Part shown: one piece after another, positions 52,278 through 61,874 of the stretch
Numbering within the stretch: position 1 is the stretch's first letter
How the letters are laid out: every line of letters begins with the position of its first letter
Source: Candidatus Melainabacteria bacterium
Lineage (GTDB): Bacteria > Cyanobacteriota > Vampirovibrionia > Obscuribacterales > Obscuribacteraceae
Assembly: GCA_016716405.1 (NCBI GenBank)
Contig: JADJWK010000003.1
Location: 434,001-498,000, forward strand
Direction: 5' to 3'
Length of the DNA stretch: 64,000 nt
Translations under genes and position numbers: made by a program
Notes under the pieces: generated by a model
Told to the model about the DNA's origin: nothing
What the model saw: only the letters and a program-made list of their open reading frames with translations
The model's database searches: none

Positions 52278-53228
52278 CTAATCCTGGAATATACAGATTG
52301 CTGCCATCCCGTCCGAAAATGACAGGGCATCCGCGTATTTGGGCTTGATCACCACCCGGCCGGCTTTGTTGATGAATCCGACCTTGTTGCCGATCTTGAC
52401 CAGGGCGCGGCCTTCCGAGAATCTCTCGGCGCGCGAGTATTTGGGCTTGATGACGATATGACCCTTGCGGTCCACATAGCCCCATTCGCCCGTCTGCTGG
52501 AAGAGCGCCAGATCCTCGGAGTAGGCTGCTTGCGAATCGGTTTCTGGTCTCTCCTGGAAGAAGTCATTCTGATCGATGATCCCGAACTTGCCTTCGGTGC
52601 GTACTTCAGCGGCGCCGTTCTTGAAAGAGGTTACGCTGTCGTACTTGGGCTCGATCTGCAGTTTGCCGGTGGTATTGACGAAGCCCCATTTGCCGTCCAC
52701 CTGGACAGCGGCCAGACCTTCGGAGAACGGCATGACATCAGCGTATTCCGGTTTCATGACGAGATTGCCGGTCTTGTCTATAAAGCCCCACTTGTCTCCC
52801 TGTTGAACCGGAGCGAGACCGCCCGAGAAGGCACGGGCGCCGTCGAACTGCGAGGGGACGACTGTATTGCCTTTCGTGTCTATATAGCCCCACTTGCCGT
52901 CTTTCATCCTGACTTCGGCCAGATCGTCTGTGAAAGAGCCGGCCGAGTAGAACTGCGGGTTGATGGCGAGAGTGCCTTCCGAGTTTATATAACCCCAGAG
53001 ACCGCCTTTCTTTACAGCTGCCAGACCCCCGGAGAAGGGCTTCACTTTCTGATAGGCGGGCTCGATGACCATTTTGCCTGTCCAATCGATAAAGCCCCAT
53101 TTCTGACCGATCTCGGCTGGATCTTCCTGCTCGATCAGGCTCGCATCAGGGGTGGTATCAGACGAAGGCGTGCATCCGACCAGCGTCAGGGCAAGCAGGC
53201 AAGTAAGAAAAGTGAGGACAGACTTCAT
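52278..53228 (-). CDS. WG-repeat lipoprotein
   Basis: The 316-residue product from ATG 53228 has a lipoprotein signal (CLLALTLVGC, lipobox LVGC) followed by about seven WG/KPEG-type repeats of roughly 33-35 residues. Each has the pattern WGFIDxxGxxVIxPxYxxxxxFSxGLAxV. These beta-structured repeats bind proteins or ligands in ways that are largely uncharacterised. It lies downstream of the TPR kinase gene at 53309 on the same strand, 80 bases apart, so it could be co-regulated with it. Confidence 0.85.
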   Translation of the reverse strand: MKSVLTFLTCLLALTLVGCTPSSDTTPDASLIEQEDPAEIGQKWGFIDWTGKMVIEPAYQKVKPFSGGLAAVKKGGLWGYINSEGTLAINPQFYSAGSFTDDLAEVRMKDGKWGYIDTKGNTVVPSQFDGARAFSGGLAPVQQGDKWGFIDKTGNLVMKPEYADVMPFSEGLAAVQVDGKWGFVNTTGKLQIEPKYDSVTSFKNGAAEVRTEGKFGIIDQNDFFQERPETDSQAAYSEDLALFQQTGEWGYVDRKGHIVIKPKYSRAERFSEGRALVKIGNKVGFINKAGRVVIKPKYADALSFSDGMAAICIFQD

Positions 53229-53308
53229 TGAAAGTTTCAGCTGACGCCAGATCATAAAGATAGTGTTCCCAGATCTCGCCGTCAACAGACACCCGGCAGG
53301 GAACTTGC

Positions 53309-55972
53309 TCAGAGTTGGCCGAGCTCTTTCTGGATCGAGGCGGCTTGCTCCCTCTTTCCGGTTTGCTCCAGGTATCTCTGGTAGGTGGACAGGACTTGTA
53401 ACTTTGCCTGTCTCGAGAGCTCTCCGGACAGATTATCAGACCTGAGCATCAGGACCGCATCGCTCACCAGACCATGAGCGCGCACATAGTCTTTCTGCCA
53501 GATATAGGTATCGGCGAGGATGGCCGTGACTTCGCAGGTCTTGGCGCTTTGCGCCCCGAAGAAGGACTGGCTGAGCGAAAGGGCGTTCTCGATATTGTCC
53601 TGGGCTTCCTTGAACTTCTGCTGGTCCCTGTAATACTGACCGAGGAGCAGTTTGTCTTCGATGAGACCGATAGTCTTGCCTGTTGTCTTGTCCACATGCT
53701 CGACCATTCTGTAGAGCTTCTCAGTCTCCTGGGAGCGTCCGGATTCTCGATAGAGGCGAGCGAGACGCTCCATGATATAGAGGACCTTGGACTCCTCCCG
53801 GCTGGGGGAACGCAGCATCAGAGACAGGGAGCGGCGGTAGAGGGCCTCGGCCCTGGCCGGATCGTGCTTGGCTCTGGTGTTGTACACTTCCGCCAGACCG
53901 AGAAGCGCCTGTGAAGCTATGAGTGGGTCCCTGGTGGCGATATTCCTCACCAGCTCCCGGGCTTCCTCGAATTTGGCGATAGCTTCCGTATATTTGTCGG
54001 ACTTTCTCAGAGCGTTGCCGTAGAGCACCAGAGCCATGGCTTTGTCGGCCTCGCTTTCGGGTCGGTCCAGAACCGAGATGGTCGGGGGCAGGAGATGCAG
54101 GACTTTGCTGGTCTGACCCTGTGAAAGATAGACCTGTGCCAGTTGCAGACGAGCGACACTGGCCTGGATGCTCGATGAGCGATAGGCGCTGCGGGCTATG
54201 GACAGGGCATGCTGGGCGTCCTCCTCGGCGCCCTCGAGGTCGCCGGTCCGGCGTTTGACCTCGGACAGAGCCTCCAGGGTCGGGATCAAACCGGCGCTCT
54301 CCTTGCCTGCTATGCTCGAGCGGGTTTCGATGGCTTCCTCCAGCCGGGCGCCGATCTGGTCGTAGCGCTCGGAGAGATTGTCCTTGAGAGCAAGCAGGGC
54401 GCGGTTATCGACCAGTGTCGCGTAGACGAGGTTTTTCTCGCCCAGAGCCGCTCTCGCTATCTTGATGGTCCGGCTCAGTACATCCCGGGCTCGCATGTAC
54501 AGACCTTTGTCGATATAAGTGACCGCCTGGTCATTGAGCTGGAAACAATAGTCCTCGATCTCGTCGATACCGGTGGGGTCGTTCTCCACCTTTTTCTCGA
54601 GCTGGGCGAAAAGCTTGTCTTCGTTCTTGAATACGTCTTTGTTGTTGGCCTGCTCGACCTGAGCGATTCTTTCCAGAAAGTTGTCGGCTTCCTTCTGCCT
54701 GCCCATGAGCCGGTAGAGGTCAATGAGGTTGACCATGGCCGGCACCAGGCTGTCCTTCTTCTCCTCGCTGGCTATATTGAAGGCGATCAGAGACATTTTG
54801 TCGGCGGTATCGTAATCGGCGGCATCGATGGCTGTGTTATAGACCTTCTCGGCATGAATATAGCGATGCTCCGCCGGCTCGATCAGCCGCCTGATCCGAT
54901 CCTGGAAAACGAATACGCAGGAGAGGATGACCATAGCTGTCAGCCCGGCCACCAGAGCCGGTGGTATGCCGCGACCGCGCTCGGCTCTCGCCCTTATACG
55001 GCGCTCGTGCCAGGCATCCAGAGCCTTCCCTACAGTTCCTTTAGGCACATATGAGCCCACCCGGTCCAGGGCTTCCGAGACCTGCTGCATGGACTGATAA
55101 CGGTGCTTGGGATTTTTCGCCATGCATTTGAGGATGATGGACTCGAGCTGAGTGCCGTCCTTGAACTCCGGTCTCAGAGTCGCCAGGGGCTTGGGGCGCT
55201 CATGGGTCTGCATGTGGAAAGTCTCGTAGACGTTGCCTCCCACCAGGGGCGGCTGGCCTGTCAGGGCTTCGTACATCAGGCATCCGAGCGAGTAGATATC
55301 CGACCGCAGGTCGATGGGCTTGGCCATGCACTGCTCGGGGCTCATATAGAGCGGGCTTCCCACTATCTCGCCGGTCTGGGTGAGACCGAGCTGGGTGATT
55401 GTGTCAGTGTCGGAAGGCATGAGCTTGGCGATGCCGAAGTCGAGGATTTTGACATAATCGCTGTCTCCGCCCTTCTCGACCAGGGCGATATTGCTCGGCT
55501 TCAGATCACGGTGCACGACTCCCTGCTGGTGGGCATAACCCAGAGCCGAGCAGATCTCGGAGAATATCTTGATGGCTCTCCGCACCGATAGCCTGCCTTT
55601 CTCGTCCAGGGTCTCGGAGAGGTTCTTGCCCTCCATGTACTCCATGACCAGGCAATGACGCTCGCATTCATCGGTGAAGAAGTCGAAAATCTTGACTATG
55701 TGCCGGTGCCGCAGGTTTCGGTAGGTTTTCGCCTCCTGCTCGAAGCGCTTCACCCTGGTCTCGTCGGAAAGCAGCTCCGAATGCAGTACTTTTACCGCGA
55801 CAGTGCGCCCGGTCCGGGTGTCCAGAGCTTTGTAGACATTGCTCATGCCGCCCCGTCCGAGATACGAGATCGTCTGATAACGATTGTTCAGGACCGTGCC
55901 GATAGCCACCGCATCAGTGCTGCGCGGTAGTCGGGACTGGGTGTCTCTGATGTCGTTGGGAGGGCTGGTCAT
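53309..55972 (-). CDS. Hanks-type Ser/Thr protein kinase with membrane helix and TPR sensor region
   Basis: The 887-residue protein has an N-terminal kinase domain (about 32-305) with GRGGMSNVY, Lys61 in AVKVL, HRDLKPSN (catalytic Asp156), DFGIAK (178-183) and SPEQ. A juxtamembrane segment follows, then one membrane helix (338-356) and an extracytoplasmic half of more than 500 residues made of TPR-like repeats. This is the PknB-like layout with a TPR sensor region. The kinase core is complete, so it should be active. The lipoprotein and coiled-coil genes around it are candidate partners, not shown. Confidence 0.9.
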   Translation of the reverse strand: MTSPPNDIRDTQSRLPRSTDAVAIGTVLNNRYQTISYLGRGGMSNVYKALDTRTGRTVAVKVLHSELLSDETRVKRFEQEAKTYRNLRHRHIVKIFDFFTDECERHCLVMEYMEGKNLSETLDEKGRLSVRRAIKIFSEICSALGYAHQQGVVHRDLKPSNIALVEKGGDSDYVKILDFGIAKLMPSDTDTITQLGLTQTGEIVGSPLYMSPEQCMAKPIDLRSDIYSLGCLMYEALTGQPPLVGGNVYETFHMQTHERPKPLATLRPEFKDGTQLESIILKCMAKNPKHRYQSMQQVSEALDRVGSYVPKGTVGKALDAWHERRIRARAERGRGIPPALVAGLTAMVILSCVFVFQDRIRRLIEPAEHRYIHAEKVYNTAIDAADYDTADKMSLIAFNIASEEKKDSLVPAMVNLIDLYRLMGRQKEADNFLERIAQVEQANNKDVFKNEDKLFAQLEKKVENDPTGIDEIEDYCFQLNDQAVTYIDKGLYMRARDVLSRTIKIARAALGEKNLVYATLVDNRALLALKDNLSERYDQIGARLEEAIETRSSIAGKESAGLIPTLEALSEVKRRTGDLEGAEEDAQHALSIARSAYRSSSIQASVARLQLAQVYLSQGQTSKVLHLLPPTISVLDRPESEADKAMALVLYGNALRKSDKYTEAIAKFEEARELVRNIATRDPLIASQALLGLAEVYNTRAKHDPARAEALYRRSLSLMLRSPSREESKVLYIMERLARLYRESGRSQETEKLYRMVEHVDKTTGKTIGLIEDKLLLGQYYRDQQKFKEAQDNIENALSLSQSFFGAQSAKTCEVTAILADTYIWQKDYVRAHGLVSDAVLMLRSDNLSGELSRQAKLQVLSTYQRYLEQTGKREQAASIQKELGQL

Positions 55973-56076
55973 GTCCGGGGAGGGCTTTTACGGGGATCTG
56001 GAGGCCCATATTACATAGTTCCCAATCTCGGGGAAAACTTAGCGTTTTCGGTCGATCGCCTCTTTCCCGCACTTGC

Positions 56077-58899
56077 TCAGCCGGTGCTCTGCAATCCTTC
56101 GGCTACCCCGTTGATGGACATGAGGACCGTGTCAAGCAGGTCGTCCGGCTCCGCCGAGCCGCCGGGACCGACGATCTTGGAAAGCCGCTTCAGACCTTCT
56201 TCGCTCCTGCCGGACTCTCTCAGCTCTTTGATGAAACGGACCTGCATATAGCTCAGGGGGTCGATATAGGGGTTGCGCAGCTCGATGGAGAGCCGGAGAT
56301 ATTCGGTATGCTCGAGCAGACGGCTCTGACCGCTGATCGCCAGGACGGCTTCGCGCGCCAGGTCGTATTCCGCCAGGATCCGGGACATGATTCGCTCTTT
56401 CAGGTCTCTGTCTTTCACCAGGCTGTCGGCATAGTGACCGGCGATTCTCATGTCCGCCATAGCCAGGGAGGTCTCCACTTTGCTGACCAGTCCCCGGAAA
56501 AACGGCCAGCTCTGGTAGAGCTTTTGCAACATCTCGAGATCGCCCTGCATGGCCGTGCCGAAACCATACCAGCCGGGCAGCAAGAAGCGGCTCTGGGTCC
56601 AGGCGAAGACCCACGGTATTGCCCTCAGATCGCTGATGGCCTTGCTCCCCGCCGTTCGTCTGGTCGGTCTCGAGCCCAGGCGGAGCTGGCCGATCTCGTT
56701 GATCGGCGTGCATTCCTGGAAGAATTCGACGAAGCCGGGCTCCTCGTACACCAGGCTGCGGTACTCGGCAAAGGCTTTCTGGCTGAGACGCTCCATGAGC
56801 GCAAGCCACTCGGGCTCGTCGATGCCTTCTTCCCTCTGGCGGCTCTCAGCCAGGCTCGATTCGATCACGGCTGCGGCGAGACGCTCGAAATTGCCGACGG
56901 CAATTCCATGCAGCGAGTACTTCGAGCTGATCACCTCGCCCTGCTCGGTGATCTTTATCCTCCCTGATACTGTTCCCGGTGGCTGAGCCAGGATCGCTCG
57001 ATGGGTGGGGCCGCCCCCTCTGCCTATGGTGCCACCGCGTCCGTGGAAGAGCCGGAGCTCGATGCCGGAGCGCTCCGCCAGCTCCACAAGCCGCTTCTGG
57101 GCCTGGTACAGCTCCCAGTTGGATGTTACGATGCCACCGTCTTTGCCACTATCGGAATAGCCGATCATGATCTCCTGGAGATTGCCCCGGCTGGCCAGGT
57201 AGTCTCGATAGACAGGCATGGCAAGCAGGGTCTCGAAGAGCTTCGGTGCCTGGCGCAGATCGGTGATCGTCTCGAACAGAGGGACGATGCTAATGCTTCG
57301 CTCCGGGTGGCGAGACTGATCGTAGACCCCGCATTCGTGGGCGAAAAGGAGAATGGCCAGCAGATCGCTTGGGCTTTTCGTCATGCTCACGATATAAGTG
57401 TCCAGGGCTTCTCTGCCGTAAAGGCTCTCCAGTCTGGCCATGGTCCGGAAAATCTCGATGGTCTCTCTCGTATCGTCGTCGAAAGGCAGCTCGGCAGGAA
57501 AGATCGGCCGTCTGGACCTGATCTCCTCGCTCAGCCAGGCGAGCTTGTCCTCCTCGCTCAAAGCGGCATAGCCACCGGCGATGAGACCGAGCTCTCTGCT
57601 GACCACATCCAGGGCCTGGAGGTGCCTGCTGCTGTGCTGCCGGATATCGAGCTTGGCCAGATGGAACCCGAAGATATCGACCATATGAATCAGGCGGTCG
57701 AGACGGCTCATGCTCGCCTGGCAACCGATCCGGGTAAGAGCGTCCCTGAGCAGATAGAGCTCCGCCAGGAATTCATTCTTGCTCTTATAGCAGGGGCTCT
57801 CGTCAGGGGCGCTGGCCAGAGTGCGGCGCAGCTTCTCCTGGACATAGAGGAGCTTGAGGCGGAATGGCTCGAAGCGGTAGCGCTGGTAGTAGCGCTCGTG
57901 GATCTCGGGATATTCCTGTTGATCCAGTTCCAGAGAAGCGAAAATCGTTTCGGCCACCGGTACCACATTTGATGAGTGGCTGACCTGATTGAAGAGGGAC
58001 TCCAGGGAGTCGACGTATTTCTTCAGGATGACCTGGCGTTGGAGCTCGAGAGTCTTGACCGTGACTGCCGTCGTGACATAAGGGTTGCCGTCGCGGTCGC
58101 CTCCGATCCAGGAACCGAATGTGGTGAAGGTCATCGGCTCTGTCTGCGAGGCTCCCAGATCTCGGTATCGTTGAAGCAGCTCCTGGTGCACCTCCAGGAT
58201 CGCGTCGATGACCACGCTGTCGAAAAGATAGAGACCGTATCTCACCTCATCGATAACGTCGGGCTTGAAATAGATAATGTGGTCGGAGAGCCAGAGAGAT
58301 TCCACAACCGAGCAGAGGCGCTCCTCTATTTGCTCTTGCTCTCTGCGGGTCAGGGGAGGATGGTCCCTGAGATAGAGCTGTCTTGCCATCTCGAGCTGCT
58401 TGACCAGCACTGTGCGCCGGGTAATCTCGGTGGGGTGAGCCGTGAAAACAATCTGGATATCGAGATCGGCGAGTATGTCCTTGAGCCTGTCTTTGCTCTC
58501 CGGATCGAGATCGGCGAACAGGGCATCGAGGGAGCCCGTCTGGATGCTATCCGGATTGTCCGTCTCCTTCTGGGCTCGTCTTCTCAGCCTGTGATTCTGC
58601 TCGGCCATATTGATCAGGTCGAAATAACAGAGGAAAGCCTTGATCAGCTTGCCGGCGGTCTTCATATCGACCCTTGCTGTGATCTCGGCGAGCCTGGCGC
58701 CGAGTTCCTCGGCGGTGTCGCGATTCTCCGGATCGAGACGGTGGATGGATTTCGATATGGCTCTTATCTCCTCGACCAGAGCCAGGACATCATCGCCTTC
58801 CAGTCTCGCTATCGTCTCGCCAAGCATGAATCCCAGTCGCCTGACATCGTCTCTTAGCGGTTTGTTTCTCTCCAGCAGGCGGCTTTCAGCTTTTACCAC
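56077..58899 (-). CDS. ppc: Phosphoenolpyruvate carboxylase
   Basis: PEPC carboxylates PEP to oxaloacetate to refill the TCA cycle. The 940-residue length fits. Motifs are VFTAHPTEITRR (catalytic His), FGSWIGGDRDGNPYVT, GYSDSGKDGG, the signature FHGRGGTIGRGGGPTH, PPGTVSGRIKITEQGE and AWTQSRFLLPGWYG. The C-terminus ends GLQSTG, a one-residue variant of the usual QNTG that lies in the active site. It stands in a group with mltG on the minus strand. Confidence 0.96.
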   Translation of the reverse strand: MVKAESRLLERNKPLRDDVRRLGFMLGETIARLEGDDVLALVEEIRAISKSIHRLDPENRDTAEELGARLAEITARVDMKTAGKLIKAFLCYFDLINMAEQNHRLRRRAQKETDNPDSIQTGSLDALFADLDPESKDRLKDILADLDIQIVFTAHPTEITRRTVLVKQLEMARQLYLRDHPPLTRREQEQIEERLCSVVESLWLSDHIIYFKPDVIDEVRYGLYLFDSVVIDAILEVHQELLQRYRDLGASQTEPMTFTTFGSWIGGDRDGNPYVTTAVTVKTLELQRQVILKKYVDSLESLFNQVSHSSNVVPVAETIFASLELDQQEYPEIHERYYQRYRFEPFRLKLLYVQEKLRRTLASAPDESPCYKSKNEFLAELYLLRDALTRIGCQASMSRLDRLIHMVDIFGFHLAKLDIRQHSSRHLQALDVVSRELGLIAGGYAALSEEDKLAWLSEEIRSRRPIFPAELPFDDDTRETIEIFRTMARLESLYGREALDTYIVSMTKSPSDLLAILLFAHECGVYDQSRHPERSISIVPLFETITDLRQAPKLFETLLAMPVYRDYLASRGNLQEIMIGYSDSGKDGGIVTSNWELYQAQKRLVELAERSGIELRLFHGRGGTIGRGGGPTHRAILAQPPGTVSGRIKITEQGEVISSKYSLHGIAVGNFERLAAAVIESSLAESRQREEGIDEPEWLALMERLSQKAFAEYRSLVYEEPGFVEFFQECTPINEIGQLRLGSRPTRRTAGSKAISDLRAIPWVFAWTQSRFLLPGWYGFGTAMQGDLEMLQKLYQSWPFFRGLVSKVETSLAMADMRIAGHYADSLVKDRDLKERIMSRILAEYDLAREAVLAISGQSRLLEHTEYLRLSIELRNPYIDPLSYMQVRFIKELRESGRSEEGLKRLSKIVGPGGSAEPDDLLDTVLMSINGVAEGLQSTG

Positions 58900-58922
58900 G
58901 GCAACCTCCCCTCGTTCAGTAA

Positions 58923-59984
58923 TCAGCGCAGTCCGGCTTTTCTCTGCCGCTCTTCCCAGTCTCTCAACTTCTTCACCGCTTTGTCGAAATCGGAGCTGTT
59001 GGCGAAGAAGCTGTGCGCTCCATCGTTTCGATCCGGGTCCCGGACATAAAAGATGTAATTGGTCGATGCTGGCGCCAGAGCGGCTTTCAGTGAAGAAAGC
59101 CCGGGATTGCCGACCGGCCCCGGGGGGAGTCCCCGGTACTTACGAGTATTGTAAGGTGAGTTCAGTTCGAGATCGCTCTTGTAAACTATACCGTCATCTT
59201 TCCACTTGCCGGCCAGCTTGGATGCATAGACCACTGTGGAGTCCATGCTCAGCTTGATTCCTTTGCGCAGGCGGTTATAGATTACCGAGGCCACCAGGGG
59301 TCTCTCCGAGGCGAGCTTGGCCTCGGTCTCGATCACCGAGGCGGTGGTTACCACCTGGTGTGCCGGCATCGACGCGGCCCGGGCGATTTTCTCCAGATGT
59401 CTCGACCAGACGCTCTTGAAGCGCGCTACCATGGACCGGACCAGCTCCGGCGCGGTGGTGTCCACCTGGACGAAATAAGTGTCCGGGAATAGATAGCCTT
59501 CGAGATTGGCTGCTCCGGGGTCGATGTCTTTTATCGAGGACGGATCCTTGAGCAGGGCCAGGGCTTCCTTCTCGCTGATTCTGAGTGAGGGGATGCCGGC
59601 CATGGCTCTGGCGATGTCGAATATTGTCCAGCCTTCCACCACCGTCAGGCGCCCATGCTCTTCGCCGCCCCGGGCCAGGATCTCGAGGACTTGCAGAGGC
59701 GTCACCGGCGAGGGAAATCGATAGTCGCCGGTGCGCACGACCAGTGATGGTTTTTGCAACTTCAGATAGAGCCGGAGGGGCAGTTTGCTCTCTAGAATCC
59801 CCTCCTTCTCCAGGGCGGTGATGACATGGTCGGTGGTCTGACCACGGGATACAGAGAAGACCTCCTCACTCTTTCCGTGCGTGTGGCTGAGGCTCAGGCT
59901 GTTCCACAAGTAATAGCCAGCAACCCCGAGGGCGGCCACGAGAAGAGAAAACAAAGCGATGAGCAAGCCGAGAAGCCGCCTCAT
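58923..59984 (-). CDS. mltG: Endolytic peptidoglycan transglycosylase MltG
   Basis: MltG cleaves nascent glycan strands in the inner membrane. The 353-residue protein has one N-terminal membrane helix (about 6-28), then a YceG domain with LEGYLFPDTYFV, TTASVIETEAKLASERPLVA (catalytic Glu region), NRLRKGIKLSMDSTVVYA and SPYNTRKYRGLPPGPVGNPG. It overlaps the upstream exported-protein gene by four bases (ATGA) and is 23 bases before ppc. Role in wall maturation is well established. Confidence 0.93.
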   Translation of the reverse strand: MRRLLGLLIALFSLLVAALGVAGYYLWNSLSLSHTHGKSEEVFSVSRGQTTDHVITALEKEGILESKLPLRLYLKLQKPSLVVRTGDYRFPSPVTPLQVLEILARGGEEHGRLTVVEGWTIFDIARAMAGIPSLRISEKEALALLKDPSSIKDIDPGAANLEGYLFPDTYFVQVDTTAPELVRSMVARFKSVWSRHLEKIARAASMPAHQVVTTASVIETEAKLASERPLVASVIYNRLRKGIKLSMDSTVVYASKLAGKWKDDGIVYKSDLELNSPYNTRKYRGLPPGPVGNPGLSSLKAALAPASTNYIFYVRDPDRNDGAHSFFANSSDFDKAVKKLRDWEERQRKAGLR

Positions 59985-60832
59985 AAGCCGCTATCCAGGG
60001 ACATTCGCCACTGGTCTCCGTCTTTGAAAAGGAATATCCGAGTTTTCTTGAGGCAGACGGGCTTCCTGCTCCTGGTATCATCGGCGATGCCGGCGATCTT
60101 GCCGAGGTCGAAGGTCTCCGGTTCGCGGGCGGCGTAGAAAGGCTTGCCATCCTTCCGCGAGGCGATCACGCGGTCGCCGTCGGTGGTCAGCTCGAGTTCT
60201 CCGGAATCGCAGCAGTCAATTGCCAGCCGCCCCAGCATCGCGATCTCGTGGTTCAGGCAGCTTTTGTAATAGTCGGAAGATTCCGGGCGATAGCGGGATT
60301 CATCTTTGAGGGCCGGGGCGAAAAGCCTTCGAAGCCTGGCTATGTCGCGCTCGCGCACGGCCGCCAGATAACCGTCCACCAGGCTCCTGATCGCATGCCT
60401 GTCGCTTTCGCTCGGCTCGAGCACGGACTGGCAAGAGGGATCCTCGACGATGTTGAAAGCCACCTCCGACTCCAGGCTCCGGTCTTCGCCTTCTCTGGCT
60501 GTCATTGTCAGGCTCGCTATCTTCTCTTTTTTCGGCCCGGGCGCACGTCTTTCCAGGAAAACCCTGAGAGCGCCCTGCGGATCGGGGTCGGGTCGGCAAC
60601 GGACTTTCAGGGTGTTGAGACCGGCTCTCACGCGCTTGCTGACATCTAGGGGCGCCATGACCGAAAGCGAGGGACCGCCCAGAACCTCGCTGCCATTCAA
60701 CCGAACTTCCTGAATGGTTTTGCATCTACCGGATAGACAGAGCATATACCTCTCTTTCTCGGACGCCATTGCCGGGGTGTTTGGACCCGCGTTGAAAACC
60801 GTGAGCAAGAGCAGGAGCGAGGCTGTTCGCAT
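59981..60832 (-). CDS. Exported protein of unknown function, coupled to mltG
   Basis: The 283-residue protein has a signal peptide (about 1-23, ending PAMAS) and is otherwise soluble. The middle (about 35-130) is beta-rich, perhaps immunoglobulin-like. The C-terminal part (145-275) shows ADRHAIRSLVDGYL-like helix and later beta strands (DGKPFYAAREPET, IFLFKDGDQWRM) as in NTF2/SnoaL-like folds. Six or seven Cys are spread through it. The ATGA overlap with mltG suggests a wall-associated role; this is inference. Confidence 0.6.
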   Translation of the reverse strand: MRTASLLLLLTVFNAGPNTPAMASEKERYMLCLSGRCKTIQEVRLNGSEVLGGPSLSVMAPLDVSKRVRAGLNTLKVRCRPDPDPQGALRVFLERRAPGPKKEKIASLTMTAREGEDRSLESEVAFNIVEDPSCQSVLEPSESDRHAIRSLVDGYLAAVRERDIARLRRLFAPALKDESRYRPESSDYYKSCLNHEIAMLGRLAIDCCDSGELELTTDGDRVIASRKDGKPFYAAREPETFDLGKIAGIADDTRSRKPVCLKKTRIFLFKDGDQWRMSLDSGL

Positions 60833-60915
60833 GGCATCAAAAGGTTAGCACGTAAATCGATTTCCTCAGGAACTCATCTAGAATAAAAACGTCTTCGTGT
60901 ACCGGAAGTTCATTC

Positions 60916-61869
60916 ATGCACAAAAGCCGCACTGCAAGATTTATTTTAGCCCTGGTAGCCCTGGTGGTGATTTTCTGCCGGCCGGTAGCCGTGGCTGCCG
61001 ATGCGGAAAGACCGGCGACCTCCATCAAGCTCCGGGTGAGCAGAATTGACGCGGGCACGGCAGTCCCCATGATCGACACCGGGGCGATGAAACAGAGCGG
61101 CAGCCGGTCTGTTCCTCCGGAATTGTTTCGGGCCTGGCTGGAGAAGAGTCATCCCCGGTTTGCCCTCGGGGCCAGCCGCCTGGGTAGAGACGAGATAATC
61201 GTGGTCAAAGGTATGTGGGATCACTCGGCCAAGACTCTTCAAAAGCTCGGCATCAACCACAGGCGCATCGGGGAGGGGGAACTCGACGATTTCGATCTTC
61301 GCGACACCCGCCTGGTGATCGTCGATTGCGCCGGCGAGATCGATCGCCGGGCCTGCCAGAAGCTGAGAGATTTCGTCGCCCGGGGCGGCTATCTGCTCTC
61401 TACCGACTGGGCTCTCGACAACTTCTTATCCACCACCTTCAATGAATATGTCGTCTGGAACAAGGCAGTCAACTCGAGAGCGGTCTACGATGCCACCGTC
61501 ACTGATGCCGACCCGGTGCTCATGTCTTACGCGGTCAGCCACGCTCCCTGGAAGCTCGATCGGGAGAGCCATCTGATCCGGGTGGTCAATCGTGACGCCG
61601 TCCGTGTGCTGGTGCGGAGCTTCGACCTGGCTGCCGAAGATCCCGACAGGCTTGGTGCCCTGGCAGTCACCTTCCCCTTCGGCCGGGGTCATGTGCTGCA
61701 TATGCTCGGTCACTTCGACAATAACTCCGGGATTCCTTTCGGGAACAAGCTACCGGACCCGGCGCCGGTGATCAGTATCAGCCTCCGTCAGGCGCTGGCG
61801 GCCAACTTCGTGGTGGCCGCCCTGAACGGCATCAAGATCCCTGACAGAATCCGTAACAAGAACTGGTAA
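60916..61869 (+). CDS. Exported protein with class I glutamine-amidotransferase-like fold
   Basis: The 317-residue protein has a signal peptide (about 1-28). The core reads DDFDLRDTRLVIVDCAGEID, RACQKLRDFVARGGYLLSTD and later GRGHVLHMLGHFDNN, which fits the GATase-like fold of DUF4350/DUF4159-type proteins. In those the catalytic Cys is absent, and the same seems true here: no Cys lies at the nucleophile elbow. It has its own promoter region, divergent from the 59981 gene, but its partner is unknown. Confidence 0.6.
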   Translation: MHKSRTARFILALVALVVIFCRPVAVAADAERPATSIKLRVSRIDAGTAVPMIDTGAMKQSGSRSVPPELFRAWLEKSHPRFALGASRLGRDEIIVVKGMWDHSAKTLQKLGINHRRIGEGELDDFDLRDTRLVIVDCAGEIDRRACQKLRDFVARGGYLLSTDWALDNFLSTTFNEYVVWNKAVNSRAVYDATVTDADPVLMSYAVSHAPWKLDRESHLIRVVNRDAVRVLVRSFDLAAEDPDRLGALAVTFPFGRGHVLHMLGHFDNNSGIPFGNKLPDPAPVISISLRQALAANFVVAALNGIKIPDRIRNKNW

Positions 61870-61874
61870 GGTGT

